Assembly (NCBI RefSeq): GCF_000143415.4
Contig: NW_003314316.1
Location: forward strand, 322,120-386,119
Source: Selaginella moellendorffii
Taxonomy: Eukaryota > Streptophyta > Lycopodiopsida > Selaginellales > Selaginellaceae
Length of the DNA: 64,000 nucleotides
Direction of reading: 5' to 3'
The position numbers and the translations under genes were made by a program. The notes under the pieces are model-generated. The model saw only the letters and a program-made list of their open reading frames with translations, was not told the DNA's origin and searched no databases. Shown here piece after piece: positions 1 through 12,605 of the stretch. Positions within the stretch are counted from its first letter, which is position 1. Every line of letters starts with the position of its first letter.

Positions 1-1310
1 CCACTGAATCACTAAAGGTATTTCTTTTGTTCCCATCTTTTTGTTACTTATTATCGAGAGTAAGCATAAAAATGTTGTCTTGGTTCCTTTAGTGAGTTGT
101 CCTCTCGTGGACACTAAGTTCAAGCAAAAGTCTTTAGCCTTACAATGCCCTAGCTTTAGAACCTAGGCTTCCACCCTGAATCGTTTTTCTCGGGCATTCA
201 CCAATACCACAAGGTTCCTACCTTATCCATGTAGGGCTATCACAAACTGATTAAACTAATCCATGTCGAAGATTATGTTAAATCCCACCATGTCCAATAC
301 AATGAAATCCAGATCTACTTTCCATGTCCCTACTTTGACTCTTGTTTGTCGAAGTACCTCATCGGTGCTTTGGCTACCTTGAACAAACTCTATAATCCTT
401 AGCTACTACACCATTAGTCCAGATTGTTGGACTATGTCTATAGCCACAAAATTATCTGAAACACCTATGTCAATAAGGATCTTAATAAAGCTACTTCTAA
501 GCTTCTCTCAAAGGGCTAGTAGATGTTGCGAACGACTCTCTACCAAAGTTGTTCGTGTAATGAGTAACTTTGAGTTAGGGACTAGATCACAAACCTCAGT
601 TTAAATTTCACCTGACTTAATGACTATATTGGCTTTGGCCTTCTTTGGGTAGGGACATTCCTTTGAAAAGTGTCCCGCTTCACCACAGTTGAAGTATATA
701 TTGTTTCCCATGCTACTAATAGACTTGACCTTCTTATTCGTGACTTTGTCCACGGATAAAAAACTCTTCTTGAATTTCCCTTTACCATATGTCCCCTTGG
801 TTTGGCCCCTTTGCTAAATGTAGACCCTTACCCCATTGTGTTCCCCTTTTGCAGGTTATCATTGAAATGCATCTTGATAGCTACATCTAACACTTCCTTG
901 TAGTTGGTTAGGTTCCAATGCATCACTTCATCATGAGCCTAGGTTTACAAGCTTGATATAAAGGCATGGAACACATCCATATCACCTATATCTATGACAA
1001 GTATCCTCTTTGCTATAAACGCATTCACATACTCTTGAATGGTTTTGGTTTGCTTCAACTTACTTAGCTTATCCCTTAGGTGCAGAGTAGCATTCAAAGG
1101 AATGTAGGTTGTGAAGATCCTCACCTTCATCATTTCCCAAGTGGCCACCAGTCCTTCGTTAACCTCTATTGTTCTCCACCAAAACTTAGCATTATTTGCC
1201 AAGTATGGTTTACATATGGGACCTTCTCCGAGCTCGGTAACCGCTCTATATCATAAAATTAGTCTTCCACCACTTTATAGTCATTCACTCCCTTGAAGAT
1301 TGGTGGGGGC
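1..1310 (-). mobile_element. Decayed Ty3/gypsy gag-protease relic
   Basis: Read on the minus strand this is the 5' part of a gypsy polyprotein, interrupted by stops. The gag core lies at about 945-1202 and includes AKFWWRTI and KLSKLKQTKTIQEYV, typical of a retrotransposon gag domain. A zinc knuckle follows at about 653-697 (YFNCGEAGHFSKEC); the first metal-binding Cys is Tyr. A protease-like stretch at about 420-485 reads LIDIGVSDNFVAID, with DIG where an active aspartic protease has D-S/T-G. Reverse transcriptase and integrase would lie beyond the left window edge. The element is clearly dead. Assignment to gypsy rests on domain order and motif form. Confidence 0.75.
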
Positions 1311-1667
1311 TTTGATTTATACTTGGGAACTGTTTGAAAGACTGATTCCATTTCGGTTTGTTCGACCTTGTTTGGTTCCACCTTAGTCCCCGCTGAAGGG
1401 TCTACACTTTCTGCATTGCCAACATCTATAGTTTTTTGCTTTTTCTTCTGCTTCTTGTCACGCTTTAGCTTGCTTACGAGAGTCTCAAACAGAGTATTGG
1501 TCTATACCAATTATCCTTTTAGAACATTTAATCGAGCTTTGGATAACCAAACCTCACCACTAAACTTCTGTTTGGAAGTTTCCTCACTAGAGTCCTCCTC
1601 ATGCATCATCCCTAGCCTCTTGTTCGATTGGAGGCTCCAACTCTAGAGGTCTAAACCACGATCTGTA

Positions 1668-1931
1668 TTAGTATTCGGACTCGGTCTCGGACTTGATTTC
1701 AGACTCGATCTTAGACTCAACCTCAAACTCGATCTCGGACCCGACCTCGAACTCTATCTCAGACTTGATCTTGGACTCGGTCTCGGACCCGATCTCGGAT
1801 TTTGGTCTTAGTCTTGAACTTGGTCTCGGAGTTAGCCTTGAACTCGATCTTGACTCGGTTTCAAATTCGGTTTTAGAGTCGGTCTTGGACTTGATTTTGG
1901 ACTCAGTCTCATCTGATGAACTCTTTCTCAT
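1668..1931 (-). repeat. Degenerate hexamer array (GACTCG/CGAGTC type)
   Basis: About 260 bp built from imperfect 6-bp units of the GACTCG/GATCTC/GGTCTC type. It is open in more than one frame, and on the minus strand it would encode a Ser/Glu/Lys run. It lies just upstream of the gag relic in that relic's orientation. A related but longer array occurs at 38690-39215. The open frames come from the repeat period and are not evidence for a protein. Confidence 0.85.
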
Positions 1932-1974
1932 TTTGGTCGTGCTTTCGAGGATCCTTTAGCCTTTGACACCTCAG

Positions 1975-4900
1975 GGAGTTAGTTCCTTACACATATGCGT
2001 TACATTATAGCCCATACTTGGGCTATAAGATAGATGTGAGATGCTCTATTTGCATGACTTTGCTCTTAGGCTCATGAATGAAACAAATTAGCAACTCAAT
2101 ATTACACTTTAATTTAGCAGAATTACTATTAACATATTGGCAGTGTTGTTCCATGTTATCATAGATAAAAGTAAACCTTATCTGGGTTTGCAATAAATGG
2201 CAAATAGCCTAGTTTGTAGCTATTTAACATAGCACTAGTGGATCTTTCTTAGGCATGATTATGAATAAATCAATCAAGATTATAGGGATTAGTCTATTAG
2301 TTCAAGTAATCATTGCCATGCTCTTTCATGAACTTTTCTTAGATTGAACTTAAAGCAATGTGAATGCAAGCTTGAGATTTAGTTAAGTTGAGTCCAAAAC
2401 AAGAGTCATTAAGGACGAAAGATCAAACACGAAAGTCATTTTCTGTTTTTCAATAGATGATTAGTATGATTAATTGCTTGTGTTCACATTATGCGGTTGC
2501 AATCCCTACTTCGATGCATATTAGTTATGATCATTTTACAAGTGGTGAGTCATAGGATGGATAGTGGTGAAGCACTAAACCATTTTACTTAAACTTACTA
2601 TTAGGAGGCTTGGGTTGTAATGCTCAATTCTTCTCTGGGGAGCCTTGTTATTGCTCCATGGGTAATTTGGTATTAGATTAATTTTGAGTTTGGTTGAAAA
2701 TAGAGTAACATGAGTTTATCTATATTATGAATGAAGTTAGTGGTGTTAGGTAAACGGGAATATGAAGCCGTGGCTGGATCTAGCTTGTAAATCTCTATCT
2801 ATAGGATGTGTTATTTATATTGCATTCACTTAATACTCATGTAAGCCATTGTATTAGTGAAATGGGCAATGTTTGTGGTGTTGTTCAATTGATGATTAAG
2901 TCATTATGATTTTTTATATCATATCCATGTGAATATAGGCAATGTGTTTACAAAGTTGCTTAGTCAAATAATAATCAACCTCAAAGTAGTTAATAGAGAA
3001 GTTGGTCTACTTGCAAGTAGTAGCATTATAGTAACTTTATATTTAAATTTTCATCCATTACACTAAACTTGTGATGATACCTTGATTCTTTGAGAATTTG
3101 CCTATAAAGTTTTGGAAAGGGTTATGACATTCACTTGTTGGTGAATTTATAGGCACTTGGAGTAGATTATTGAATAGAAAAAGTGTGTAGCTAAGGCATC
3201 AACATTACTAGCATTTGGAAGTGGTATTATTATATTAAATGATGAGGAATTTTCCATAGACCTTGAATTTCATGTCATTTTTCTTGTTACTGTTTTGGCA
3301 CTATATTAAATTTTGAAGGTAATTAAAGAAGAGTGTTAGTGCAATATGGATATTTGAATATATAGCTTTTGTGATGAGTGTTGGGTATTTATTTGCATTT
3401 TGTGGATATTAAAGTTGGATGCCGATTATATGATACTTAAGCATATTGTTAGGTCATGAGAATTTACATTGAGGTGAACTTATATAAAGTTGTAAGTAGA
3501 AGGAAGTTGGTTGAGTCTTTCGTAGAATAATTTATTTTTCACAAATTTCTTAAAACTTTTCCAATAGCTAATTTGTTGATCATTTTACTCAAGAACCATT
3601 TTATTTTCAAAAGCCATTACAAACTAGTGAAGGGGTTGGTAATAAAAGGATATTGACTTTTAAGGCTAAAACAATTAAGTTAGATAAAGTTTGAAGTTAG
3701 CAAAAAAAAGTGGTTATTGTGCTATTTTAGAAAGATGACCTTTATGTATTTCTTTTGTAACATTATACTTAGTGGTAAGTTACATATTACATTTTATTAA
3801 ACTCTATAAGAGTAGTGAGATCTCACTAATCTTAACTTAGTTTTGGTAGCCTTGTCCTTTGGCTGAGGATAGTGATGTTGAATTTAGCTATTTGCAATTA
3901 AGGTGTTAGTACCCATACTATAACTTTGTTCATTAAAAGGTTGTGTATTTTTTTGAGTCCATCTCATGGTCTTCACTTTAGTTTTGGTTGGGTGTTAATC
4001 ATGGATAATTAACCTCATTGGTTATGCTTAGAGCTATTGGTTAAACGTGTTAGTGAGTTTATTGCTGTATGATTAGATTCAAATAGCTATTTTATCTATA
4101 TTTGTTTGTGAACCTTTATGTTGTACTTGAGTGTTACCTTTCGATTTGGATAAATATATGACTTAATGACAGGAGTTGACTGTTTAGGTTTTGTGAAGGT
4201 AAATTGAAAAGTGATTGTTAATTGTTTTGCAACTAATGATTACTTATAAACTTTGTCAAGGATTAATAACACTTCACTCAATGATAATTTAGTGGTGATA
4301 CGCTTGCTTTACCAGACAGTATTATAAAGGATCATGTCATTAGACTTATATAGTTTTTCCAAATTAGCATTTTAATTTATTTCTATTGATATCATTTAGT
4401 TGCGTTTAGTTTATGGTGTTGGATTTCATTAATGTTTAAATATGGTAATTCACTCCTTGATAATATGTCATTTGTAACTAAGTATCGCTAAAGACTTGAT
4501 CTTGGATATTAAGTAAAGTATCTTCGACTTTGGTTAACTTGGTTGCTTGAAAGCTTTAAGTGGTCATTCACTCTTACTTTTTTTCTAGCTTTGTTTTAGT
4601 ATTGAGGTGATGTCTTGTTATTAATATTGTTGATATTAAGATTAAAGTGAAATGTGATGTCTCTTTATGTCTTCATGCAGATGGTATTAATGATTCAGTT
4701 AAATCTTTTGTGTTATTAACATTCGTGCATTTTATTATTTAGCAATTATATTAACATTTAAATGAGTTGAGTGGAAAATTGAGTTAGTTATGTTTTAGAT
4801 AAAATTATTTAGTAAAAGTTGAGCTTTGGCTTTTCCTTGAAAAGTGATTTAATTATGAACTATATTAGTGTAGTGTACATGATTTTCTCCCTTTATCCAA

Positions 4901-5400
4901 TGATGATTTACCATAAGATAACCATGAAATGGAACCTAAACCCTTCATGTGTCATGTGTCATATATGATTAAGTACCTTTTCAAGTGGTACCCTATAGTA
5001 TACACTTCTCCAACTTACATTGATAAGCCACATATATTTGTACAATGTTGGCTTGAAAATTCTAAAATAGCCTGTGAGGTAGGCAATAGTCTTAGTCTTA
5101 AGGATATTTAAGTACATCCAAGTGCCAAATACCACTAGACTACTGAATCCCTTTAATTGCAAAAAATCATAGAAGATCTAGAAACATGCAATTAAATTGA
5201 ATCTAAGAAGCTAAAAAATGATTGAACTTGGAACAAGATTATTATTACTATCCACACTTGAACCACAATCTAAATCACTAAAATTGGATGGAGGGCCATC
5301 CTCCTTTTCCTCCATGTCTTTTAGTAAACTTGAAAAAAAAGGTTTTAGTGACATAAATTTGAAGTAAACCTCGAAGAGTGTTGCGAATGTGACTTTGGGT
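1975..5400. other. AT-rich gene-free stretch
   Basis: About 3.4 kb of AT-rich sequence without a recognisable coding region, RNA gene or obvious repeat boundary. Short open frames here (for example around 4.9-5.1 kb) match nothing I recognise. Probably old, decayed transposable-element sequence, but that is inference. Confidence 0.5.
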
Positions 5401-6245
5401 ATTGAAAGTTATATATTAGTTAGTCCTTTCGGATATTCTTTCCTTACTGCCACGATGGCAGGAGGTCGGTATTGCTGAACCCGTTATTAGTTTCCCACTT
5501 GAGCTAGTTGAGAAACTGGTCAATAACCGTGTACTTAGATTGGATAAACATAAGGTAGGAACCCTATTGTAAGCAACCAAAGGGAACGACTCGAGAGATG
5601 GTCCATGGGGTTCAAATATAGAGGGAAAGGGCCCATGAATAAGAGTGCACCCTTTTTTCCAAACGGTTAAGGGTCTTGGGATATTTGGGGTTAAGTGTCT
5701 TTGGGTTTGAATAGTACTGGGCTGGGTGACCTCCCGGGAAGTCCAAACTTGCTAGTATCAAGAACCCCCGCAATATTGAGATTGGTCCCTCAATATCGCT
5801 AAATGATAGCTTACCATGTTTGTATATTGGTCTCATTTCGGTCCCAAATGCTATTTATGGAAAGTGTCCAAATTTGCCATATCTACGGAGTGTAAAAATC
5901 GTTTTGTTCATCCTGTGTCCAAATTCGCAATCTAGGGACATTTCATATTTAGTAAGTTTCAAGTTTGTCCCAGAGACTAACTCCTAATACTAAGGGAGGC
6001 TTGGAGTGAAAGCCCAAAGCGTGTGTTCCTCATGGGGGGGGGGGGGGGGGGCGGGTTGTGGGGGGTTCCAAATGTATAGTAAGGATAGTGGGTAGGTCGG
6101 GCATAGCCAACCAACTTGAGGCATAGTCTAGCTCCCATTTGCGTGCCTATCCTTGTTTTACGTCCGGCTTGGGTCTAAGCCCAAGTTCCATTCCATGCTA
6201 ACTGGTGGAGTACCTATGTCCATGCGTTAGGCCACCGGTATGCAA
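5400..6245 (+). repeat. LTR-like fragment shared with the right window edge
   Basis: Positions about 5571-5752 are nearly identical to about 63813-63993, where the sequence lies in the 3' LTR of a chromovirus. Both contain GTAAGCAACCAAAGGGAACG, a segment with GGGCCCATGAATAAGAGTGC, and GGGTTTGAATAGTACTGGG. Positions 5990-6080 also resemble 39215-39290 (GTGAAAGCCCAAAGCG then a TATAGTA motif). This is therefore part of a dispersed LTR family, probably a solo or broken LTR. An 18-nt G run sits at 6034-6051. Confidence 0.7.
6034..6051 (+). repeat. Poly-G run (18 nt)
   Basis: An uninterrupted run of 18 G, followed by C and further G-rich sequence. Its length is probably unstable, both in the genome and in sequencing. 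Confidence 0.9.
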
Positions 6246-7689
6246 AATGGAGCCAAATAGAAGAGAACTATATTTATATGGTAGAAACTTTAATATCTAT
6301 AAAGAGCAAATTAGTAGGGATTCGAAGCCACTTCCAACGCTATCAGTAAAAATAATTTAAACCAATCACCAACAAACTAGATTACTTTCCACATTTAATG
6401 CTAAGAAACATGCTAAATGAAAGGGCATTGAGGCAAGGTGTTAAAGCAAGGAGTCTCTTGAACCCTAAGACTTCTTAGATCAGTGGTCAAACTTGATGAA
6501 TAACATGAATATATGTGGCAATGATGCACAATGGGTCCATATTATAGGATATTATCCACCCATTGTGCTAGTATCAAGAACAATGCATAGGGGCATCCAT
6601 TGCCATAGGACTGATATTTAATATTTATTCAATAGAAAAATGTCATATAAACACCCCATTGTGTGTGAAATCCATCATTGTAATTTATACCATTTTACAA
6701 ATTGCATACTATAAAAACTTTGATGAGGTTATAGCTAAAATAATAGTGATATAGCACTCAAAGATTGTGAGCTAAGGAATTGTGAAAGACTCTGCTAACA
6801 TAACAAGGTCATAACTAGAGAAGTGTGAATGTGACATGACTGTGATGTTGTATTTGTATAAACTATGATGCTTGAGTGTGCATAACACCTTATACATGAA
6901 ATGATGTGTGCTATACTGATATTGTGAAAGAAAAGTCATATAGTTCCTATTGAGACAAGATGGAGGGATATAATGGTGAAGTTGAGGATTTTGGTGGCAC
7001 CTATGGCAATTCAAATTTGTCAGGGAAGACAAAAGAGCATATTACCTCTATTATATTGGCTCTAGAGATGTTTTTGGAACATATTAATTTCTAGAGACTT
7101 GGGCCTACTGAAGAAAGAACATATCCTATTAAGCTTGAGTTTCTATTTTACCAACAATGTATTGCCTATAACAATTATATAAAAAAAGATTAACACATTT
7201 TGCATTGTAGTCTTGGGTAAGATGTAGAGGTTGTTTGTCATGCACTATGTATATGAAAATTTATGGGATATTTATTAGATCTCCAATAACTCCACGAAAC
7301 TCCATCAAACCATACAAACATTATATGTTAACTTTCTATATTATAGATCTCCAACCACATACCCTTAACCATGGCTATCTTTCAATTCTGAATTTTCATT
7401 TTTTTGATAAAAAAAGTGCTTCCATTTTTCATTTATATTAGCTACTTCTATTTTGTAACTTTATGAAATATTTCTTTGAATATTTTTTGTTTCCTTATAA
7501 GAAGTTTTTGCATTCAAAGACATCACAACCAAACAATACACTTTTCTCAATTACAACATCATTTTTGGTAAAGAGCTCTAAGTTGCTTATATATATCAGA
7601 CATATCATCCTCTTTAACCTTTTTATAAGACTTTATCTAGATCAATTTAATTCTCATTGCAAACAAAAGAAATCTTGAGTTAATTTACA
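6246..7689. other. Gene-free AT-rich stretch
   Basis: No convincing gene. Short open frames at 6772-7032 and 7235-7678 look random in composition and lack recognisable motifs. Given the integrase scrap next door, this may be decayed retrotransposon sequence. Confidence 0.4.
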
Positions 7690-7900
7690 TGAAAATTTTG
7701 ATATACATACTTTTATGCTTTAGCTTATATGCTACATTATTGATTTTCTTAATAATCTCAAATGACCTAGCATAATGAGATGAAAGTTTATTTCTTCATT
7801 TCCTTAATGAAAGTCTTTAAAAGAGTAGATGGAAAAGCCACCCAAACATACACTTTATCACCTATGTGATACATATAAAATTTTATTCAATTTTTCTGTT
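7690..7900 (-). mobile_element. Gypsy integrase C-terminal scrap
   Basis: On the minus strand one frame reads GDKVYVWVAFPS. After a frame change it reads LSSHYARSFEIIKKINNVAY. This matches the typical end of gypsy integrase, where a GDxVW segment is followed by a KLSPRYxGPFxIxxKI-type segment. Stops and a frameshift separate the two parts. Only this scrap is recognisable, so boundaries are approximate. Confidence 0.55.
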
Positions 7901-10500
7901 AAATTTTTAGTATCAATATCCTCATTTGGGGAATCTACCCAATAAATACCCTCTTGTTAGGCACTACAAGATATATATTATTATTGAAAAGCATAGAAAT
8001 GAAAATGGCAATAAAGTTTCAACAATTTGAAACTCTCTAATTAGTAAATATAAATTAGAGAATCACACATGTTCCAAAAGGAATGCCTCCAATGTCAAAG
8101 CCTTGAAGGGCACAATGGCCTTGGCAACAATCGCTATCCTTCGAATATCCTTCAAGAACAATTTTTACATCCTTGCAAGAGTTTTCTGGCAACAATGCCA
8201 TTCTCAACTAAAACATTTGTTAGAAAACTTTATGGCTAAAGATTTAAATTTTTAACATACCTATCGCAAGAGTCATTGAAACCACAAGAGAGAGGAACAA
8301 AAGCTGCAAAATATGGATGAGAGTTGAATCTTTGCCATTGTGTTGTGTGAATTGTGTGATGGCTTCCAATCCAATAGCCTAGCTTTTATACTCTGGGCTA
8401 TGTTATAAATTAGTGATGGTGTGGATCATGAGGTTTGACTAAAGCTCATCCTTGCATTTCACAGCTGGTTTAACACTGTATTAATGGTAGTCAGAACGTG
8501 CCAGAAGACATGACTTGAAGCTTGCACAGGTTGGAACTTGGAATCCTCCAGTTCACGTTTCTTTATTAGCTTAAAATACATAATGCAGTGGCCTACAATC
8601 AAGCATGGTGATAGTTTTCTAGTGACCTCGCCTGGAAATCCTGTTAGAAACACACCAGTAAATGGATATTGTATAGCTGTTTAGAGCTTAAAATAAGTGA
8701 TAGTGTTGATCACGAGGGCTGACCTTTTTGAATACTCTAAACTATCCTTGTGTTTCACAGCTCTCTGGAATCCTAATGTTTAGGGACTCGATGTGGGCTC
8801 TAGATGTCTTCACTTGAGCAGGTGGAGTGTCTTAGCTTGAGCAAGGGTGTCTTGATGATGTTGTATATGTCTAGAGTTTTGTTTGAAGTTGGCGATGGTG
8901 TGGTTCGAGGATGGACAGCAGCGCGTGTTGTTATTAACAGGTATTCGCTGAGTCTGACATGTTCTTTGTGTTGAAGTAAAAGTGGGAGCAGCATTGTGAA
9001 GCCGAGGAGTGGCTCAGCAGCTCGCTGTTGGTTGTAAGCTAGACGAAGTGTTGACCAGGTTTGATCGCTTGAGCACATAAGTAGCAGATGTGTCCCTCCC
9101 ATGGCATTTTGCATGCGTCCCAATTGCTGACCTCAGAGCAAAGATGCTGGCCTGTTTTGTATCGTGCCAAAATTCTGTGATGTTTCTGTCCCTAGATTCT
9201 CTCCGATCCGTGTTGACTGTGGAGATGTAGTAGTGAGCTTTTGGTCATGATCTGCACCTCGGAGCCACCATTGAAATGCTCGTTGAAGCCATTGTGCTGG
9301 GACATAGGCAATGTTTTCGTATTCCAAGACGTGTTGTCCACAAATTCGTGCCACCACCCTGAAGTCCGGTTGTGTCTGCAAGGTTGATGAGCCATTTCTC
9401 TTGCTGGTGGCCTATCAGATTCAGAAGGTACTGCATTGTGTTCCTCCACACACAGGCCTCAATTGGGAGTATACCAGATTCCATGATCCCAATGGGTACC
9501 TTGTTGCCATCCAAACTCATTATTGAGGAACTAGCTATTTAGTTGCTCCATTTTCTTCCATACAGTTTGCGGCAAGCTGGGGCCCAAGCCTCACCTCCAT
9601 TTGGTTCTAAAGATGCCAGCTTGTTTGAGATCACTTTGGAGTGTGTTGTAGGAATTGGTGGCAACTTGAATGTGCACCATGTAACCAAGGTACTCGACAC
9701 AAGCAAGCACTTAGTTTTCATAATGACGATCACCAGCCTTCCTGTTTTTGCAATCAACTCAACCAAGGATCATGGTCCATGTTTATGTGAGATTTACGGA
9801 CAAGCAAGTAGAGCACTCACAGCCAAGAAGCCAGCTGTAACAAGCAATGTCGCACCTTCTCCATCCTAAATACACACGCATAAAAAACCACCAAAATTGA
9901 AAAAAGAAAAGCTTACCGATTGACATAAAAACTCTCAAACATAACAGCAATAAGCCAGGAAGGCTCCAGTTACAACATTACGACTTGTCCCCTATCAAAG
10001 CGTCCCTTGCACTCAAACTTTTGATAAATCTGTCCAGCCTAGATCACACGGCATCCTGATTAAGAAAACCGGAAAAAAATCCATCCAAACTCAAATGGAA
10101 ACTCAACATTTGGAGCGAGCAGCCAAGTTCGAACCAGTTTGTCGACCACGTTTCTTCACGAACAAGAGGCCCTGGTACCATACCATTGACTCCTCGAGAA
10201 GCGCGCGCTGGTCTTGGCTCGGTCTAGATCCCCTGCTCGTGTCCATCACTGCCTTGAGCAAGCTCATCTGAGGTCTCTCTTGCCAAGATACTCCAAAATT
10301 CTACTCAATTCAATCCCACTCAAGAACGAACCTGATGAGAATGGAAAGCAGCCGAGACTCTCGAGCAGGAGCCATCGCCGGGGGCGCCTCGAGATAGAGA
10401 AGAAATATCCAAAGATGTGCGGAAACTCTCCCATATTATTGATGAATCAAAGAATCGCTCAAACAAACCGAATCGCTGGAGCCTCTAGAACCCATGGAAC
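7900..10500. other. Unassigned region with a diverged direct repeat
   Basis: I recognise no gene. Two related stretches, 8405-8466 and 8688-8762, share the pattern TAAATTAGTGATGGTGTGGA ... CATGAGG ... ATCCTTGCATTTCACAGCT with substitutions and an indel, so they are a diverged direct repeat. A 108-codon open frame on the plus strand (9543-9869) has no recognisable motif. The first 2 kb are AT-rich; GC rises towards the gene island that starts at about 10.2 kb. Confidence 0.4.
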
Positions 10501-10508
10501 CTATCGAA

Positions 10509-11125
10509 TCAGTAGTGTGGGTGGCAGACCTGGCTAAAAGCAAAGGGCGCGACCTTGTAGAAGACCTCGTTCTTGAAGGTCTTGAGGTAGGCAACACCAG
10601 CGCCCTCCTTGCCCTTGCCCACATTGGTGATGACATCGCAAGTGTAGTCACTCGACTTGACGAGCTTGGCCGTACACGTCTTCGTCTTGACCACGTACGG
10701 CAGCTTCACCTGGTAGAACCCGTCCTTGTCCGTACTGTCGCTCCCCTTGACCACTGCGCCCTTCTCGTTCTTGCACTCCACGGCCACCTCGCCACCTTTT
10801 ATTCATACCACAATGTTACGATCTTCCTAGCATATTCTATTGTAGACGTACCGACAATGTGCTTCGTCCATTGGCCGTAGCAGCCCTGGCAGTAGATGTA
10901 TCCCTGGATGACAGTGGTATCGACTTCGTAGTGCTGGGGGTAGCCGTAGTCGTGGCCGTATTTGGGCTCCTCGGGTGCCTTGTACGGGACCTTGGGGACC
11001 TCGGGCACCTTGGGGACCTTCACCTCGTCCACCACCTTGTGTGGGACGTCGTATGAATCCACGGCGAGGGCGGACACTGCGAGGGAGAGGGCAAGCAGCA
11101 AGATCAAACTCTTGTTGGAACCCAT
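10509..11125 (-). CDS. Secreted pollen Ole e 1-like protein with Pro/Val/Lys linker
   Basis: Two exons: 11125-10852 and 10795-10509, with a 56-nt GT-AG intron (10796-10851) in phase 1; 186 codons plus stop. Residues 1-21 form a signal peptide (MGSNKSLILLLALSLAVSAL). They are followed by a Val-Pro-Lys repeat region (KVPKVPEVPKVPYKAPEEPK) like extensin or proline-rich cell-wall proteins. The Ole e 1 domain begins at VIQGYIYCQGCY and carries the family cysteines (YCQGC, VECKNEKG, CTAKLVKSSDYTCD, terminal VCHPHY). The product should be a secreted, disulphide-bonded wall or extracellular protein. The biochemical role of the family is poorly defined. It is divergent from the paralogue at 11431, with 305 bp between start codons. 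Confidence 0.85.
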
Positions 11126-11430
11126 CGCTAACTGGTTTGATCTTGAAGAGAGCTACTTAAGATGATGGAAAAGCTAGAAAGAACGAGATTGCTTGATGCT
11201 TCCAAGCTTTTGAGGTTTCTGGTTTTTATATCCATGCGAGACGTGATATCATGCCATGATTTTTTCTACCAGATCAAGCAAAACTTGTATCGATACTGGG
11301 AAAAGCAAGGTGTTATGGAGATTTTGTGGCCACGTTATGGTCGTGCAATCACATTCTTTGCACGTCCCACTTTCTAGCCCGAGGGCTGCTTAATAAGATC
11401 AGAACATAGCAAGGCGATCGCGAGCAAGAA
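11126..11430. promoter_or_regulatory. Shared divergent intergenic region of two Ole e 1-like genes
   Basis: Only 305 bp separate the start codons of two divergently transcribed paralogues, so both promoters and 5' UTRs must fit here. I did not identify a clear TATA box or named element. The assignment rests on gene arrangement. Confidence 0.4.
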
Positions 11431-11969
11431 ATGGCTGCTACAAAGATTCTGGTTCTTCTTGGTGGGGTTTTACTCTCAAGTTTGATGGCAGCAGTGGAAG
11501 CTATTGATCCTTACACAGCTCCGGGCAGTTCGCAAAGAATCAACGCCACCGTTGTTCAAGGCTACGTTTTCTGCCAGAATTGCTACAAGGACTGGAGCAG
11601 ACATCTGGGAGGTGTGTTATGTTTGATCAATCGCTTGCTATGGACTTATCTTTTCCAGTCCATCCAGGGGCTGAGGTTTCTGTAGAATGCACGGCGATTT
11701 CCACCGGCAAGCTCGTCGCCCTCGGCAAAGGAGTTTCCCGCGAGAATGGCTACGTGGAAATCCGGTTGGATGGGTACGATTACAGCAGCAAGCTCAAGAT
11801 CCACCGCTGCCTGGCGAAAATCGTCCGCTCACGGGACCCATCCTGCGATTATCGCACGAATGTAAATTCTGGATACAGCGGCGCCAAGCCCCAATTCTCC
11901 GGAGTCGCGGGAAACATCGCCTATTTCACTACAAATGCGTTTTCTTTTACTCCAATGTGCTCCTACTGA
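11431..11969 (+). CDS. Secreted Ole e 1-like protein (paralogue 2)
   Basis: Exons 11431-11611 and 11668-11969, with a 56-nt phase-1 intron at the same position as in the neighbouring paralogue; 160 residues. It has an N-terminal signal peptide (MAATKILVLLGGVLLSSLMA) and lacks the proline-rich linker. The domain core is ATVVQGYVFCQNCYKDWSRH before the intron and GAEVSVECTAISTGK after it, followed by CLAKIVRSRDPSCDY and a C-terminal FTPMCSY. Conserved Cys spacing and intron phase show common descent with 10509-11125 and 12062-12605. It is convergent with paralogue 3 (92 bp between stop codons). Confidence 0.85.
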
Positions 11970-12061
11970 TCAATAGCTTCGCTCAATGTAAAGCAAGCGG
12001 CAAGAACCCTAAAAGCTTCATTTGGCGGCAAATTTTATTGAAAATTTTCTCTTTTTGAAAT

Positions 12062-12605
12062 TTAGGGTTCTTCGTCTTCGTCTGTACAGTAGGGCATGAA
12101 AGCAAATGGGCCGGTTTTGTAGAACGCTTCGCCCATGAAAATCTTCTCGAATTCCAGCGCCGCGCCCTTCTTGCCGCCTCCAAGATCCGTGGCTGTGTCG
12201 CACGACCGATCGGGCGACGCGAGGATCATCGCCTTGCACGATTCGGGGGGATCGTAGACGCTCTTGTAGGTCTGGGGGAATTTGATCTGGAAGAAGCCAT
12301 CGCGGTTCGATGCGGCCTCGCCGTAGCTCCCATCGCGGCATTCCACTCTCACCAATGCTCCTGGTGGAAAGGAAATTAGATGGAGCAGATCGAGCAGAGG
12401 AATAAATCAAGCAAAGGAATCGACACATACCTGGGGAGGGCTTGTCGAAATTTCCATCACAATCCTGGCAGGAGACAAATCCTTGCACGACAGTCGTGAG
12501 ATCAGTGGATGTTTCGTCCTGATCATCGCCATCCTCTGAATACTCCCCAGCAGCACTGGCATCGCCGAGAATCAAGAGAAGAAGCAAGGCATAGAGGAGC
12601 TGCAT
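12062..12605 (-). CDS. Secreted Ole e 1-like protein with acidic insert (paralogue 3)
   Basis: Exons 12605-12431 and 12360-12062, with a 70-nt phase-1 GT-AG intron; 157 residues. The signal peptide (MQLLYALLLLLILGDASA) is followed by a short Asp/Glu-rich stretch (GEYSEDGDDQDETST). The Ole e 1 core is TTVVQGFVSCQDCDGNF, then VRVECRDGS, SCKAMILASPDRSCD and a terminal MPYCTDEDEEP. The start was chosen at the Met that begins the signal peptide; the frame stays open further upstream but without secretory character. It is head-to-head with the LRR gene, with only 207 bp between start codons. Confidence 0.85.

Noticed and set aside
1668-1959. Ser/Glu-rich and Leu/Asp/Ser-rich open frames
   Set aside because: Same reason: an array with a 6-bp period is open in more than one frame.
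9543-9869. 108-codon open frame as a gene
   Set aside because: No motif, no splice context and overlapping open frames on the other strand; not distinguishable from chance.
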